From Paraburkholderia flava (GTDB taxonomy: Bacteria > Pseudomonadota > Gammaproteobacteria > Burkholderiales > Burkholderiaceae), in NCBI RefSeq assembly GCF_004359985.1, contig NZ_SMRO01000002.1, forward strand, positions 434,001 to 498,000: DNA of 64,000 bases, written 5' to 3'. Shown piece after piece: positions 48,073 to 57,672 of the stretch. The notes beneath the pieces were generated by a model. The model was not told the DNA's origin and searched no databases. It saw only the letters and a list, made by a program, of their open reading frames with translations. Both the position numbers and the translations under genes were made by a program. Numbering within the stretch: position 1 is the first letter of the stretch; each line of letters begins with the position of its first letter.

Positions 48073-49386
48073 ATGTTCGAAGAAACCCGCGCCAATGTTC
48101 CGCTCGCCGAACGCCTGCGGCCCCGCTCGATCGATGAAGTGATCGGGCAGAAGCACCTGCTCGGCCCGAACAAACCGCTGCGGGTCGCGTTCGAATCCGG
48201 CGAAGCGCATTCGATGATTCTGTGGGGCCCGCCGGGCGTCGGCAAGACGACGCTCGCGCGGCTGATGGCCGATGCGTTTCACGCGGAGTTCATCTCGCTG
48301 TCGGCGGTGCTGTCGGGTGTGAAGGATATTCGCGAGGCGGTCGAAACCGCGCAGGTGCATCGCGCGCATGGCAAGCAGACGCTCGTGTTCGTCGACGAAG
48401 TGCATCGCTTCAACAAGAGTCAGCAGGACGCGTTCTTGCCGCACGTCGAATCGGGGCTGTTCGTGTTCGTCGGCGCGACGACCGAGAACCCCTCGTTCGA
48501 AGTGAACAGCGCGTTGCTGTCGCGTGCCGCGGTGTACGTATTGAAGAGCCTTGATGAAGGCGAGCAGCGCGAACTGCTCGAACGCGCACAGAAGGAACTG
48601 GGCGGCCTGACCTTCACCGACGAAGCGCGCGACGCGCTGATCGGTTCCGCCGACGGCGATGGCCGCAAGCTGCTGAACAATCTGGAGATCGTCGCGCGCG
48701 CGGCCGCGCAGCAGAAGACCACCGAGATCGACGGCGCATTGCTCGGCAGTGCGCTCGCCGAAAATCTGCGCCGCTTCGACAAGGGCGGCGACGCGTTCTA
48801 CGACCAGATCAGCGCGCTGCACAAGTCCGTGCGCGGCAGCAGCCCCGACGGCGCGCTGTACTGGTTCTGCCGGATGCTCGACGGCGGCGCGGACCCACGC
48901 TACCTCGCGCGCCGCATCGTGCGGATGGCGTGGGAAGACATCGGCCTCGCCGATCCGCGGGCGGGCCGCATTGCGCTCGACGCTGCGGAAACCTACGAGC
49001 GCCTCGGCACACCCGAAGGCGAACTGGCGCTCGCGCAGGCCGTGATCTATCTGGCGATTGCGCCGAAGTCGAACGCCGGGTACATGGCGTACAACGAGGC
49101 ACGGCGCTTCGTCGGCAAGGATCAGTCGCGCGCGGTGCCCGTGCATCTGCGCAATGCGCCGACGAAGCTGATGAAGGAACTCGGCTACGGCCACGAGTAT
49201 CGCTACGCGCACGACGAGCCCGATGCGTACGCAGCCGGCGAAACCTATCTGCCCGACGACATGCGCGAGCCGCACTGGTACCAGCCGACGCCGCGCGGTC
49301 TCGAAGGAAAGATCGGCGAGAAGCTCGCGCGACTCGCCGAACTCGATGCGCAGTGGCGCAGCGAGCACAAGCCGAAGAAAAACTGA
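48073..49386 (+). CDS. rarA: Replication-associated recombination protein RarA
   Basis: AAA+ clamp-loader-like ATPase of 437 residues (MgsA) acting at stalled forks. Walker A is ILWGPPGVGKTTLARLMA and Walker B is LVFVDEVHRFNKSQQDAFLP. Sensor 1 lies in VFVGATTENPSFEVNSALLS. The C-terminal tetramerisation part contains DPRYLARRIVRMAWEDIGLA and AKSNAGYMAY-like KSNAGYMAYNEARRFV. It is upstream of serS in the conserved order. Confidence 0.96.
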   Translation: MFEETRANVPLAERLRPRSIDEVIGQKHLLGPNKPLRVAFESGEAHSMILWGPPGVGKTTLARLMADAFHAEFISLSAVLSGVKDIREAVETAQVHRAHGKQTLVFVDEVHRFNKSQQDAFLPHVESGLFVFVGATTENPSFEVNSALLSRAAVYVLKSLDEGEQRELLERAQKELGGLTFTDEARDALIGSADGDGRKLLNNLEIVARAAAQQKTTEIDGALLGSALAENLRRFDKGGDAFYDQISALHKSVRGSSPDGALYWFCRMLDGGADPRYLARRIVRMAWEDIGLADPRAGRIALDAAETYERLGTPEGELALAQAVIYLAIAPKSNAGYMAYNEARRFVGKDQSRAVPVHLRNAPTKLMKELGYGHEYRYAHDEPDAYAAGETYLPDDMREPHWYQPTPRGLEGKIGEKLARLAELDAQWRSEHKPKKN

Positions 49387-49463
49387 CCGTGGAATCGCGC
49401 GGGCGTATGCCGTCGGCGCGACACGCGCGGTGCGTTAAAATCCCGCTTTCACACAACGAATAG

Positions 49464-50771
<1,308 letters not shown>

Positions 50772-50910
50772 GTTCGTGTCGGCAGGACAGAAAAGGGACT
50801 TGGAATCCGGGTCCGACTGTTCTATAATCTTCGCTTCGCCAAGCACCGACCCGCTTGGTGATGCATCGATAAAACGTTATCTGTCGTTAAAGAACGCTAA
50901 TCGATAAGCT

Positions 50911-51001
50911 GGAAAGGTGGCAGAGTGGTCGAATGCGCCGGACTCGAAATCCGGTGTACAGTTATGCTGTACCGTGGGTTCGAATCCCACCCTTTCCGCC
51001 A
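50911..51001 (+). tRNA. tRNA-Ser (anticodon CGA)
   Basis: A 91-base cloverleaf with acceptor stem GGAAAGG/CCTTTCC, anticodon loop ACTCGAAAT region (anticodon CGA), a long variable arm (TGTACAGTTATGCTGTACC), the T-arm GGTTCGAATCC and an encoded CCA. It marks the edge of the accessory stretch that follows. Confidence 0.96.
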
Positions 51002-51010
51002 GAATTTTTC

Positions 51011-51047
51011 AAAAACCCCCGTAAAGTCAATGACTTGCGGGGGTTTT
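51011..51047 (+). terminator. Intrinsic terminator after tRNA-Ser
   Basis: AAAAACCCCC (51011-51020) pairs with GGGGGTTTTT, with inner pairing AAGTCA/TGACTT, and is followed by more T. It begins 10 bases after the tRNA. Confidence 0.88.
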
Positions 51048-51259
51048 TGTTTTCAGACTCACAATTTGACTATCAAACGCTGGGCATATTCATACTGTCG
51101 ATGACGTTCCGAAGTTATGACTGGCAAGGGGAATCAGCCTGACCACGTTGGCGGTCAGGTTTTTGTTCAAGTCGCGAACTGCCTAGATCGAGAGCCAAAG
51201 TCTGCCATGGGGGAAGAGTCGCGACCAAGACGAAATTTCCCCGACAGCATCGGCTAACC

Positions 51260-53671
51260 TCAGGAGAGTAGTTTCGCTTTCAACTCTTCGAACATGTCGG
51301 CAAGCGGCCCCGTGAACACCCCGTTCGTTGAAAAATAGCTGAACGAGGCGCGCGCTGACTCGACGACGTGATACCCGGTGCCGCCGCCAGAGCCCGTCAG
51401 AATGTGCGGCTCTACCAACTGGCGTTTGAAGGCGTTGATGATTTTGTCCTTGTGGATGGACATCGAAATAGGACCACGGGACAAGCTTTTGTCTTCAACC
51501 GTTTTTACGCCTAGGCCATCTTTGGGAATAAATTTGGTGACAACGTGTGCAATGTCGATCTTCAGGTCGTCGGCCGAATACTGTCGTTTCCCCGACCTAA
51601 CCGTCTCTGCTCCGATCGCATGTTTTGCCGTGGCATCAAACAGGCAACTGTTCATAAACGAGGCGAGCCCAAAACCGCTGCACGCGGCAATCAAGCCACC
51701 GTTGAACCGGCAATGGTTGAAACTTGAGCCTTCCGACAATGTACAGTTTGCCCAGCTGACTTGATCAAAAACACAATCAACGAACTCCACGTCCGAAAAA
51801 TCGAAGCGCGCCAACGAGCCACTAAAGTACAGATGTTCAAACTTGGAGCTCGGAAAGAGTGCCATGAGGAATTCGGCGCGGTCGCGATGGCTTTTCCCCT
51901 GACCGAGCAGGCGACTTGTGGTCGTGAGCGCTGTCATCGTTGCCAGTGAGGCTAAGTTGCCGGTCGCGTGATCCGTTTTTGGAGCGGTTGAACACCCCAG
52001 CAATGCCTTGATTACAGTCTTCGTTTGGTCGACTGCCTTCTCCTCGGGGAACTTTTCAAACAATTGCTCGACGACAGCGGACGCTACGTCCGCCTGAAGT
52101 TGTAAATCGAATCGAGTCGCGCCAGCGAAGGCCTCGAGTGCGCGCGCATTGATTGACGTCGCCGATAGCGCGGTTAGCTGCTCCGCGAGCAGGTTGAACC
52201 ATATTTGCTCTTGCACGAATGCCCATCCACGCTTCGTGTCATATCGGATTAGAGGATGGTCCTTCAGCTTGCCGGTGCTTGAAGCTAGTGCGTTGGCGTC
52301 GGTATCGGAAAGATTGGCGGCGCCTTGTATTACCAGTGCCAGAATTTCGGGCGAAGGCGGGTCGCCTTTCACTATGAACTCAGCGAATTCTCGGAACGCG
52401 GCAACTTGCTCGCTTGCCGACATGGGTAGCTTCTGCCGTTTTTGCTCCCGTTCGCATAGCGCTTCCACCATCCAGCTAAATACTGTTCGCCCGTTGAGCT
52501 GGAAGGCCGCCAACGTGTAGTCACGATCGACTAGGTCCGCGATTAGCGACAGGAAAAAACCACGCCCGACGAAATCAGTCGAGTTGCCTTTGACCTTCTC
52601 ACGAAGAGCGCGGAATAATTGAATAGAACTCTGCGCCTTCACAGCGTCCTTCGAGAAGCGCTGATTAAAATACTTGATCGCGTTATTCTCGTCGAAAGGC
52701 ATAATCTTGAATATATGCCGGGCGCGTTCATTTATCTGAGCTTCACTGTCAACAACCTCCGACTCCCAGAATGATGTCCTTGAGCTGACCAAGATTCTGG
52801 TTCCAGTTGCATCAGATAATTCCTGCAAGCTGCGGATGGTGTCGACCGCCTCGACGGTTCCCTTGTTCCAAAGGATGAATTCGTCTAGGCCGTCAAAGAT
52901 AATCCGGAAGAGACCAGTTCGCAGAGCAACGCGCAAAAAGTCTTCCTCGGCACCGTCAATCCAACCAATCGGTGCTTCAAAGAACCGGAACGAATGAACA
53001 ATGGTCTTCCATAAAGAGGCGATTTCGTCCTGCTGCATTTTATGCCACTGTTCTGAATGCACGTAGATCGGGATCGTGTTCTTCTTTGCGCATTCATTCG
53101 CAAGATATCTCGTCATGAAGGTCTTGCCTTGGCCCGGCTCGCCCAATAATACGCCCAAAGTCCCATTGAAAAGATCACCTTTCAGATCGGGATCGAGAAG
53201 GAAAGTGCGGGCCGGGTTTGGCAGATGACGAATGAAACCCTCGCTCACCTCGATCTTTGGATCGACATAGTTTTTATGGTCGAGTGCGCGAATTTTTGCG
53301 AGGTATAGTTCGGTGTTGTTTTGAATAAAGCATTTGAAATAATCCGTGAGCGACAAAACGCTCATTGCTTTGCTCTCAAAACTTTTTAACACCGCTTGAC
53401 TTCGATTGAGAAGCGAGTCCGCGTAGACTACCTGAATTTGGGATTTGTCAGGGAGCTTGGTCAGCAAAGATCGCGCTCGACGAGTCCCCTCCATCGTTGC
53501 GCCGGATAACACATATAAAATGTGTACCTGATTTCGTATGCCGCCCATCTCAAAGGAGGCGGAATACAGTTCCCAAAAGCCTTTCTCCTCATCGACCGGG
53601 CGATCTTGTATCTTTACTGTCCCGATTCGATTCACAAGTTTCGCTACGTCGGCGAAGTGTAGTTGGTCCAT
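51260..53671 (-). CDS. NACHT-domain NTPase with pentapeptide-like C-terminus (candidate antiphage NLR-like protein)
   Basis: Large protein of about 803 residues. Residues 1-150 form an unrecognised alpha/beta domain (HILYVLSGATMEGTRRARSL, KSQIQVVYADSLLNR). Residues about 155-400 are a NACHT-type STAND NTPase: Walker A GEPGQGKT (177-184), the NACHT-type Walker B IIFDGLDEF (257-265) with the extra acidic pair, and a sensor-like RILVSSRTSFW (292-302). An all-helical stretch follows, then pentapeptide-like repeats (about 610-682: FSGSLARFDFSDVEFVDCVF and onward) and a C-terminal winged-helix-like segment (about 735-775). A sigma70 promoter at 53816-53845 puts the start of transcription near 53809. 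The ATG at 53671 or 53710 is therefore the start, although the frame is open to 53845. Bacterial NACHT proteins are known to act in phage defence; this role is inferred. Confidence 0.85.
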   Translation of the reverse strand: MDQLHFADVAKLVNRIGTVKIQDRPVDEEKGFWELYSASFEMGGIRNQVHILYVLSGATMEGTRRARSLLTKLPDKSQIQVVYADSLLNRSQAVLKSFESKAMSVLSLTDYFKCFIQNNTELYLAKIRALDHKNYVDPKIEVSEGFIRHLPNPARTFLLDPDLKGDLFNGTLGVLLGEPGQGKTFMTRYLANECAKKNTIPIYVHSEQWHKMQQDEIASLWKTIVHSFRFFEAPIGWIDGAEEDFLRVALRTGLFRIIFDGLDEFILWNKGTVEAVDTIRSLQELSDATGTRILVSSRTSFWESEVVDSEAQINERARHIFKIMPFDENNAIKYFNQRFSKDAVKAQSSIQLFRALREKVKGNSTDFVGRGFFLSLIADLVDRDYTLAAFQLNGRTVFSWMVEALCEREQKRQKLPMSASEQVAAFREFAEFIVKGDPPSPEILALVIQGAANLSDTDANALASSTGKLKDHPLIRYDTKRGWAFVQEQIWFNLLAEQLTALSATSINARALEAFAGATRFDLQLQADVASAVVEQLFEKFPEEKAVDQTKTVIKALLGCSTAPKTDHATGNLASLATMTALTTTSRLLGQGKSHRDRAEFLMALFPSSKFEHLYFSGSLARFDFSDVEFVDCVFDQVSWANCTLSEGSSFNHCRFNGGLIAACSGFGLASFMNSCLFDATAKHAIGAETVRSGKRQYSADDLKIDIAHVVTKFIPKDGLGVKTVEDKSLSRGPISMSIHKDKIINAFKRQLVEPHILTGSGGGTGYHVVESARASFSYFSTNGVFTGPLADMFEELKAKLLS

Positions 53672-53815
53672 TTTATAGTGACATTGAAAGTTATCGTGGG
53701 AAGGCGGCATTTCGCCGTCTTCGCGGGGCGAGATGAACGAAGTTACTTTGCGGCAAACGGAACGATCCCTCGTCGCAACGAATGCCGGTGTATCACGCGC
53801 AACCCTTGTGTATGA

Positions 53816-53845
53816 ATATAACGCATTCGGCCTAATACGAGCCAA
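53816..53845 (-). promoter_or_regulatory. Promoter of the NACHT gene
   Basis: On the minus strand TTGGCT (53845-53840), 18 bases and TTATAT (53821-53816). Predicted start near 53809, giving a leader of 100 to 140 nt. Confidence 0.6.
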
Positions 53846-54153
53846 GCTTCACGTATTTGGGTGCAACGGCGACGACGTCGCCCTGAGCCTGAAACTACTG
53901 CGGCTGTGAGGCCTGCGGCGTTTCACCACAACCTTAGCAGCATCAAACAGCATCGAAAGTTCAGAGCGGCGGCTGGCTGAAGCCAAATGATATTGGCGGC
54001 CCAACGGCATCCCCTCCTCGGGCATCAAGATGCGGTAATGAATCGTCCGATTTTCTACCGTCTGGGAGCGGGCCACCCAATGGTAAGAAACTCCTTGTAA
54101 ACCAATTGATTTCCTGGCATCCTGGCTTCCACCATTGATTACCGGGGTTGCTG
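53846..54153. other. Intergenic region between NACHT and resolvase genes
   Basis: About 310 bases lacking a convincing gene, between divergent genes. A minus-strand frame across it also runs into the resolvase and is Arg/Ser-rich, so I treat it as a shadow. No res-type site with clear dyads was found. Confidence 0.4.
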
Positions 54154-54729
54154 ATGTCCCGAACGTTCCTGTATGCCCGCGTTTCCACCGCCGGACAGAC
54201 CACGGATAACCAGCTAGTCGAAGCCCGGAGCGCGGGTTTCGCCATCCTGCCACGCCATACGGTCGCCGAGACGATCTCGGGCAGCGTCCCGGCGTCTGAG
54301 CGCCCGGGCTTCTCGAAGCTGCTGGAACGGCTGGACGAGGGCGATACGCTCGTCGTGACCAAACTTGACCGACTGGGCCGCAATGCGTCTGACGTGTTGG
54401 CGAACGTCGAACGACTTTCCGCGATGGGCGTACATCTTCATTGTCTTGCGTTGTCGGGCGTTGATTTGACCAGCGCGTCGGGCAGGCTACATATGACGGT
54501 TCTAACGGCGGTTGCTCAGTTCGAGCGGGACCTGCTTATCGAGCGTACGCACGCCGGGCTGGCTCGGGCAAAGGCGGAGGGAAAGAAGCTTGGGCGTCGG
54601 GATTCGCTGAACGAAAAGCAGAAGACGGAGATTCGAGCCAAGCGGATACAGGGCGTGTCAATCCGTGAACTGGCGAAAGAGTATGGTGTTTCGCATCCCA
54701 CGATATTGAAAGCTGCGCAGCATGGCTAG
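54154..54729 (+). CDS. Serine recombinase, resolvase/invertase family
   Basis: Protein of 191 residues. The catalytic domain (1 to about 140) has the nucleophile Ser in FLYARVSTAGQTTDNQ, the GDTLVVTKLDRLGRNASDVL motif with the conserved arginines, and AQFERDLLIERTHAGLARAK at the end of the long E helix. A C-terminal helix-turn-helix follows (about 150-190: SIRELAKEYGVSHPTILKA). This is the Tn3-resolvase/Pin type. No transposase or invertible segment is visible next to it, so it may resolve an island or be a relic of a transposon. The ATG at 54154 is preferred over a TTG six bases earlier. Confidence 0.9.
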   Translation: MSRTFLYARVSTAGQTTDNQLVEARSAGFAILPRHTVAETISGSVPASERPGFSKLLERLDEGDTLVVTKLDRLGRNASDVLANVERLSAMGVHLHCLALSGVDLTSASGRLHMTVLTAVAQFERDLLIERTHAGLARAKAEGKKLGRRDSLNEKQKTEIRAKRIQGVSIRELAKEYGVSHPTILKAAQHG

Positions 54730-54902
54730 ATTGTGAGTTTGAGCGAACGCGATTTGGCAGTCGGCGACGTGAACGTCGCTTCGGTACTCGTTGCTTCAGG
54801 AGGCCGTCGTCGACCCGTATGCGACGTTCGCTTTTCTACAAAGCGGACGTTCACAAATCGAATGTGAGCTACGCACGGTTGCCGGGAAACAACGAGACAA
54901 CT

Positions 54903-55571
54903 TTAGTCCTCGAGCGGAGTACGAGGAATCGCTCCTGATTCAAATTGATCAACCTGTCCAAACAGCTCGACTTCCTTGCCGTCGATGACAATTCCCGAAC
55001 CATCGGGACACGCGTAGAGGTTCGGGATAGCAGAAGACAATATCAACTGATCCTTGGTAACACTCGCAGAATCGAAGTGCGGCCAAAAGTGGAAATCTAC
55101 AAGACCAAGCCCTACGTTATCCATCAACTGGCTGTCACGAACATCGCCGCACAGCAATGCTGAGTTCACACTTGGTGTCATCAAGATAGCGCCCGCGCTT
55201 ACCCCAATCAGCACCCCACCTTCGGATACGTATCGAGCCAGGAGCGGCAGTACTCTCCGTCGCTTCATCCACGACAAGAACGAGAACGTATTTCCGCCAG
55301 AAAGATGGATGGCGTCGCATGACAGCAGCGTCGACCACTCTGCCTCCGATGTGTCTTGATTGGGGTCGACGTACACGGCCAAATTCGCGCCAATCTCGGC
55401 GTAATAGTCAGCTTTACGGCGGAAGTAGGCGCGCTCAGGATCGTTTGTTGCAGGGATATATCCAATCCTCGGCTGCGATCGCCCGATCAACCGTAGAACA
55501 CGCGCATCCATTTGCTCATTAGCTGGAGTCTCCTGGTCACTGTACAACGCCAGTTTTCGATGGAAAGACAT
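54903..55571 (-). CDS. Peptidase E-like protein (S51 family)
   Basis: Protein of 222 residues. It resembles peptidase E/cyanophycinase-type enzymes: LALYSDQETPANEQMDARVL at the start, IGYIPATNDPERAYFRRKAD, SGGNTFSFLSWMKRRRVLPL, and the nucleophile elbow GVLIGVSAGAILM. The later His/Glu region holds LGLVDFHFWPHFD. Canonical peptidase E cleaves Asp-X dipeptides. Start at the ATG at 55571; an upstream start would add 26 residues. It lies alone in the accessory stretch. Confidence 0.8.
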   Translation of the reverse strand: MSFHRKLALYSDQETPANEQMDARVLRLIGRSQPRIGYIPATNDPERAYFRRKADYYAEIGANLAVYVDPNQDTSEAEWSTLLSCDAIHLSGGNTFSFLSWMKRRRVLPLLARYVSEGGVLIGVSAGAILMTPSVNSALLCGDVRDSQLMDNVGLGLVDFHFWPHFDSASVTKDQLILSSAIPNLYACPDGSGIVIDGKEVELFGQVDQFESGAIPRTPLED

Positions 55572-55714
55572 ACGACTCTGATTCGTTTCGTAATGATTGA
55601 ATGTCTCTGTCGGCTGCGCGGCGCGCCTGCGTGTTTCACGGGAGTTCATCCCTGTGATTGTCAGCAGGCTTCAGCTTTCGGAAGTGACTTCACGGCTCCC
55701 ACGAGGGCGGCAGG

Positions 55715-56065
55715 TTAGTCGTGACAACTGCACAGCTCGAATTCGTGGCCCTCAGGGTCGCTTAGGACAATGCTCTTCATGGTCTCGTCATTTAACCCAT
55801 CGAGAACGACTGTTGCCCCGAGAGTCCTGGCGCGATCCAGAAATGTATGCAAGGCAGATACATCGACTTCGAACACCGGTACGCATCCGCTACCGGCAAA
55901 CTCATCGCCAAAATCGTTCAGCAATAACCCGAAGCCGACTTCGCCCAGCGTAAACTCCGTCCACCTCTCCGACTTGCAGTTCGGCGACCGCTCTAACAGG
56001 TTTCCCCAGAACGTCGTGGCCTGCCCCATGTCCTTCACTTTCAAATAAGTGGTTCTGATTCGCAT
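55715..56065 (-). CDS. VOC (glyoxalase/bleomycin resistance) family protein
   Basis: Protein of 116 residues made of two beta-alpha-beta-beta-beta units: TTYLKVKDMGQATTFWGNLL, EFTLGEVGFGLLLNDFG, VPVFEVDVSALHTFLDRART and the C-terminal SIVLSDPEGHEFELCS with the metal-site Glu. It could be a lyase, dioxygenase or binding protein for drugs or metals; no function can be assigned. The ATG at 56065 has GGAG upstream. It lies on the same strand as the peptidase E-like gene, 143 bases upstream of it. Confidence 0.8.
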   Translation of the reverse strand: MRIRTTYLKVKDMGQATTFWGNLLERSPNCKSERWTEFTLGEVGFGLLLNDFGDEFAGSGCVPVFEVDVSALHTFLDRARTLGATVVLDGLNDETMKSIVLSDPEGHEFELCSCHD

Positions 56066-56400
56066 CGAATGCTCCGGGAATGAGTCTCGCAAGGCACCGC
56101 AAGTAATAGAGGTTCAAAAATACGATGCGAATGATTGTCGACGATCTACATTCCAGTGTCGAACGGCCGAAAGTGGCCGCGTGCTGCCCGACGCGTCGGG
56201 CGCAAGTCGACCCGTTTGAGTCACTCAGTCAGCATCGGTGCCGGTCCGCTGTCTCGCCGATATGAGACATTCGCACCCGCTTGCTCGCGATCATCGTCGG
56301 CGGTCCGCCTGTCGTGCCGACGTGGCTGGGGACAATGCGGTCAATGATTAGCCGATTGCCGATACAATCGCCCGGACATCTTGTTTGTGGACGGGGCGAA
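56066..56400. other. Intergenic stretch, no gene seen
   Basis: About 335 bases. Short frames on both strands have no ribosome site or family signal. The segment around 56155-56215 has the look of decayed sequence (AACGGCCGAAAGTGGCCG is a near-palindrome) but nothing could be identified. Confidence 0.35.
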
Positions 56401-56916
56401 ATGAAGAAGATGGCAATAGCGACCATATTCCTTATCGTGAGCGGCGCGGCGGCAGCGTTCGACGTGGACGGTTATCGATCTGGTATGACGCCCGCCGAAG
56501 TCGCGGCAATTGCGCAGCGAAAAGGGTTGGAGATGTGGCAGATGCCAAATATGCCTGGCGATTGGGCAATCGGCATTCGAGCGCAGTACCGCGTTGATGC
56601 CACCTTCGCTTTTTGCGCGCCGACGGGCCTCGTTGCCTACATGCACTCGCTCGACCCCGACAATGCCTATGTACCGGCTGTCGAACGTGCAATTGCGGCG
56701 TGGGGACAACCAAAAGTCAGCGTCCGGCGCGAAGTCTGGACGGGGCCGGGAGGCGGCGACGTCGAATCAATCGACATGCTTTGGAAGCGCAGTGACGGGA
56801 CCGAGCTTTCCGTGTCGTTCGGGCCCGAAGGCAGGGATGGCAAAGGCGCGCTTCGCTACAACCGGGGCGCGTCAATTAGCTACGTAGACCGCCTCCGTAC
56901 CTGTGCGGCGCGCTGA
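56401..56916 (+). CDS. Exported protein of unknown function
   Basis: Protein of 171 residues with a signal peptide (KKMAIATIFLIVSGAAAA, cleavage before FDVDG). The mature part starts DVDGYRSGMTPAEVAAIAQR, similar in style to small periplasmic proteins with a repeated helix-strand module in which DGYRxGM-type openings recur. It has cysteines in FAFCAPTG and RTCAA. No certain family. I chose the ATG at 56401 because it gives a normal signal peptide. It precedes the DUF5677-like gene by 18 bases and is probably cotranscribed with it. Confidence 0.7.
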   Translation: MKKMAIATIFLIVSGAAAAFDVDGYRSGMTPAEVAAIAQRKGLEMWQMPNMPGDWAIGIRAQYRVDATFAFCAPTGLVAYMHSLDPDNAYVPAVERAIAAWGQPKVSVRREVWTGPGGGDVESIDMLWKRSDGTELSVSFGPEGRDGKGALRYNRGASISYVDRLRTCAAR

Positions 56917-56934
56917 CCATCAAGGCGGAGCGCT

Positions 56935-57672
56935 ATGACGAAGCCCGAACCGGCGCGCGCTGCCGCGAATGTGATCCTCGAAAATTATGAACGGTTGATC
57001 GGGCGCGCGAACGTCGCGGACTCCGGTGAAGCGCGTATTGGCGCTTGCCTCACGCTGACGATCTTCGAACAGTTCCGTTCGGCGTTGTGCCTAGTCGATT
57101 CCGGGCTTGCGAGCCATGCGGCGGGACCGATCCGTTCAATGCTTGAAGGTGTCGCCGACCTGATGAACCTGACGGCGAACGCGGAATATCTCGATCAACT
57201 GCGTTACGAGAACGCCCGCGCAAACGTCGCGCTGTTCAACGAAATTTCGCGGCTTGACAACGTACCGGAAGACATCGCTGCAACGCTGGCCCGCTGGATT
57301 GCGCGCGAAGAACCTATTCGCAAGGAACTACGGAAGGCTGGATTCGACAAGCTTGCCATCGAAGCGAAACTGAGCCGCGCTGATCTTGGCGAAGCCTATG
57401 TTCAGTACCGGATTCTTTGCTCGTTCGTGCATACGAGCATCACAAGCATGATCGCGCGTCACGCGGGTCGCGAGCGCATGACGGAACTCGGTTATTGCCG
57501 CCCGGCTGATCCGCCTGTTGTCGGCATGCTGCTGATGATCGCAGTCGATCTGCTGGTGCGCGCCGGGTCGGAACTGCACCGCTTCACGGACATCGGCGAG
57601 GGCGAAGCGAACGCAGTCGCGGAAGAGGCGAAGCGGGTCTGGGAAAAGGGACAGGCCGAAGACGGCACGTGA
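56935..57672 (+). CDS. DUF5677-like protein
   Basis: All-helical cytoplasmic protein of 245 residues. It follows the pattern of DUF5677-type proteins: FEQFRSALCLVDSGLASHAA, then GPIRSMLEGVADLMNLT near residue 65, and a later SFVHTSITSMIARHAG segment with conserved His. No enzyme activity is known. It lies 18 bases after the exported protein gene, in an accessory region with NACHT and resolvase genes, so a role in island biology or defence is possible but unsupported. Confidence 0.6.
   Translation: MTKPEPARAAANVILENYERLIGRANVADSGEARIGACLTLTIFEQFRSALCLVDSGLASHAAGPIRSMLEGVADLMNLTANAEYLDQLRYENARANVALFNEISRLDNVPEDIAATLARWIAREEPIRKELRKAGFDKLAIEAKLSRADLGEAYVQYRILCSFVHTSITSMIARHAGRERMTELGYCRPADPPVVGMLLMIAVDLLVRAGSELHRFTDIGEGEANAVAEEAKRVWEKGQAEDGT

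Noticed and set aside
51260..53671. Reading the NACHT gene as an Avs-type protein with a known effector
   Set aside because: No PD-(D/E)xK, Mrr, protease, TIR or sirtuin motif was found in the N-terminal domain, so no named Avs type was assigned.
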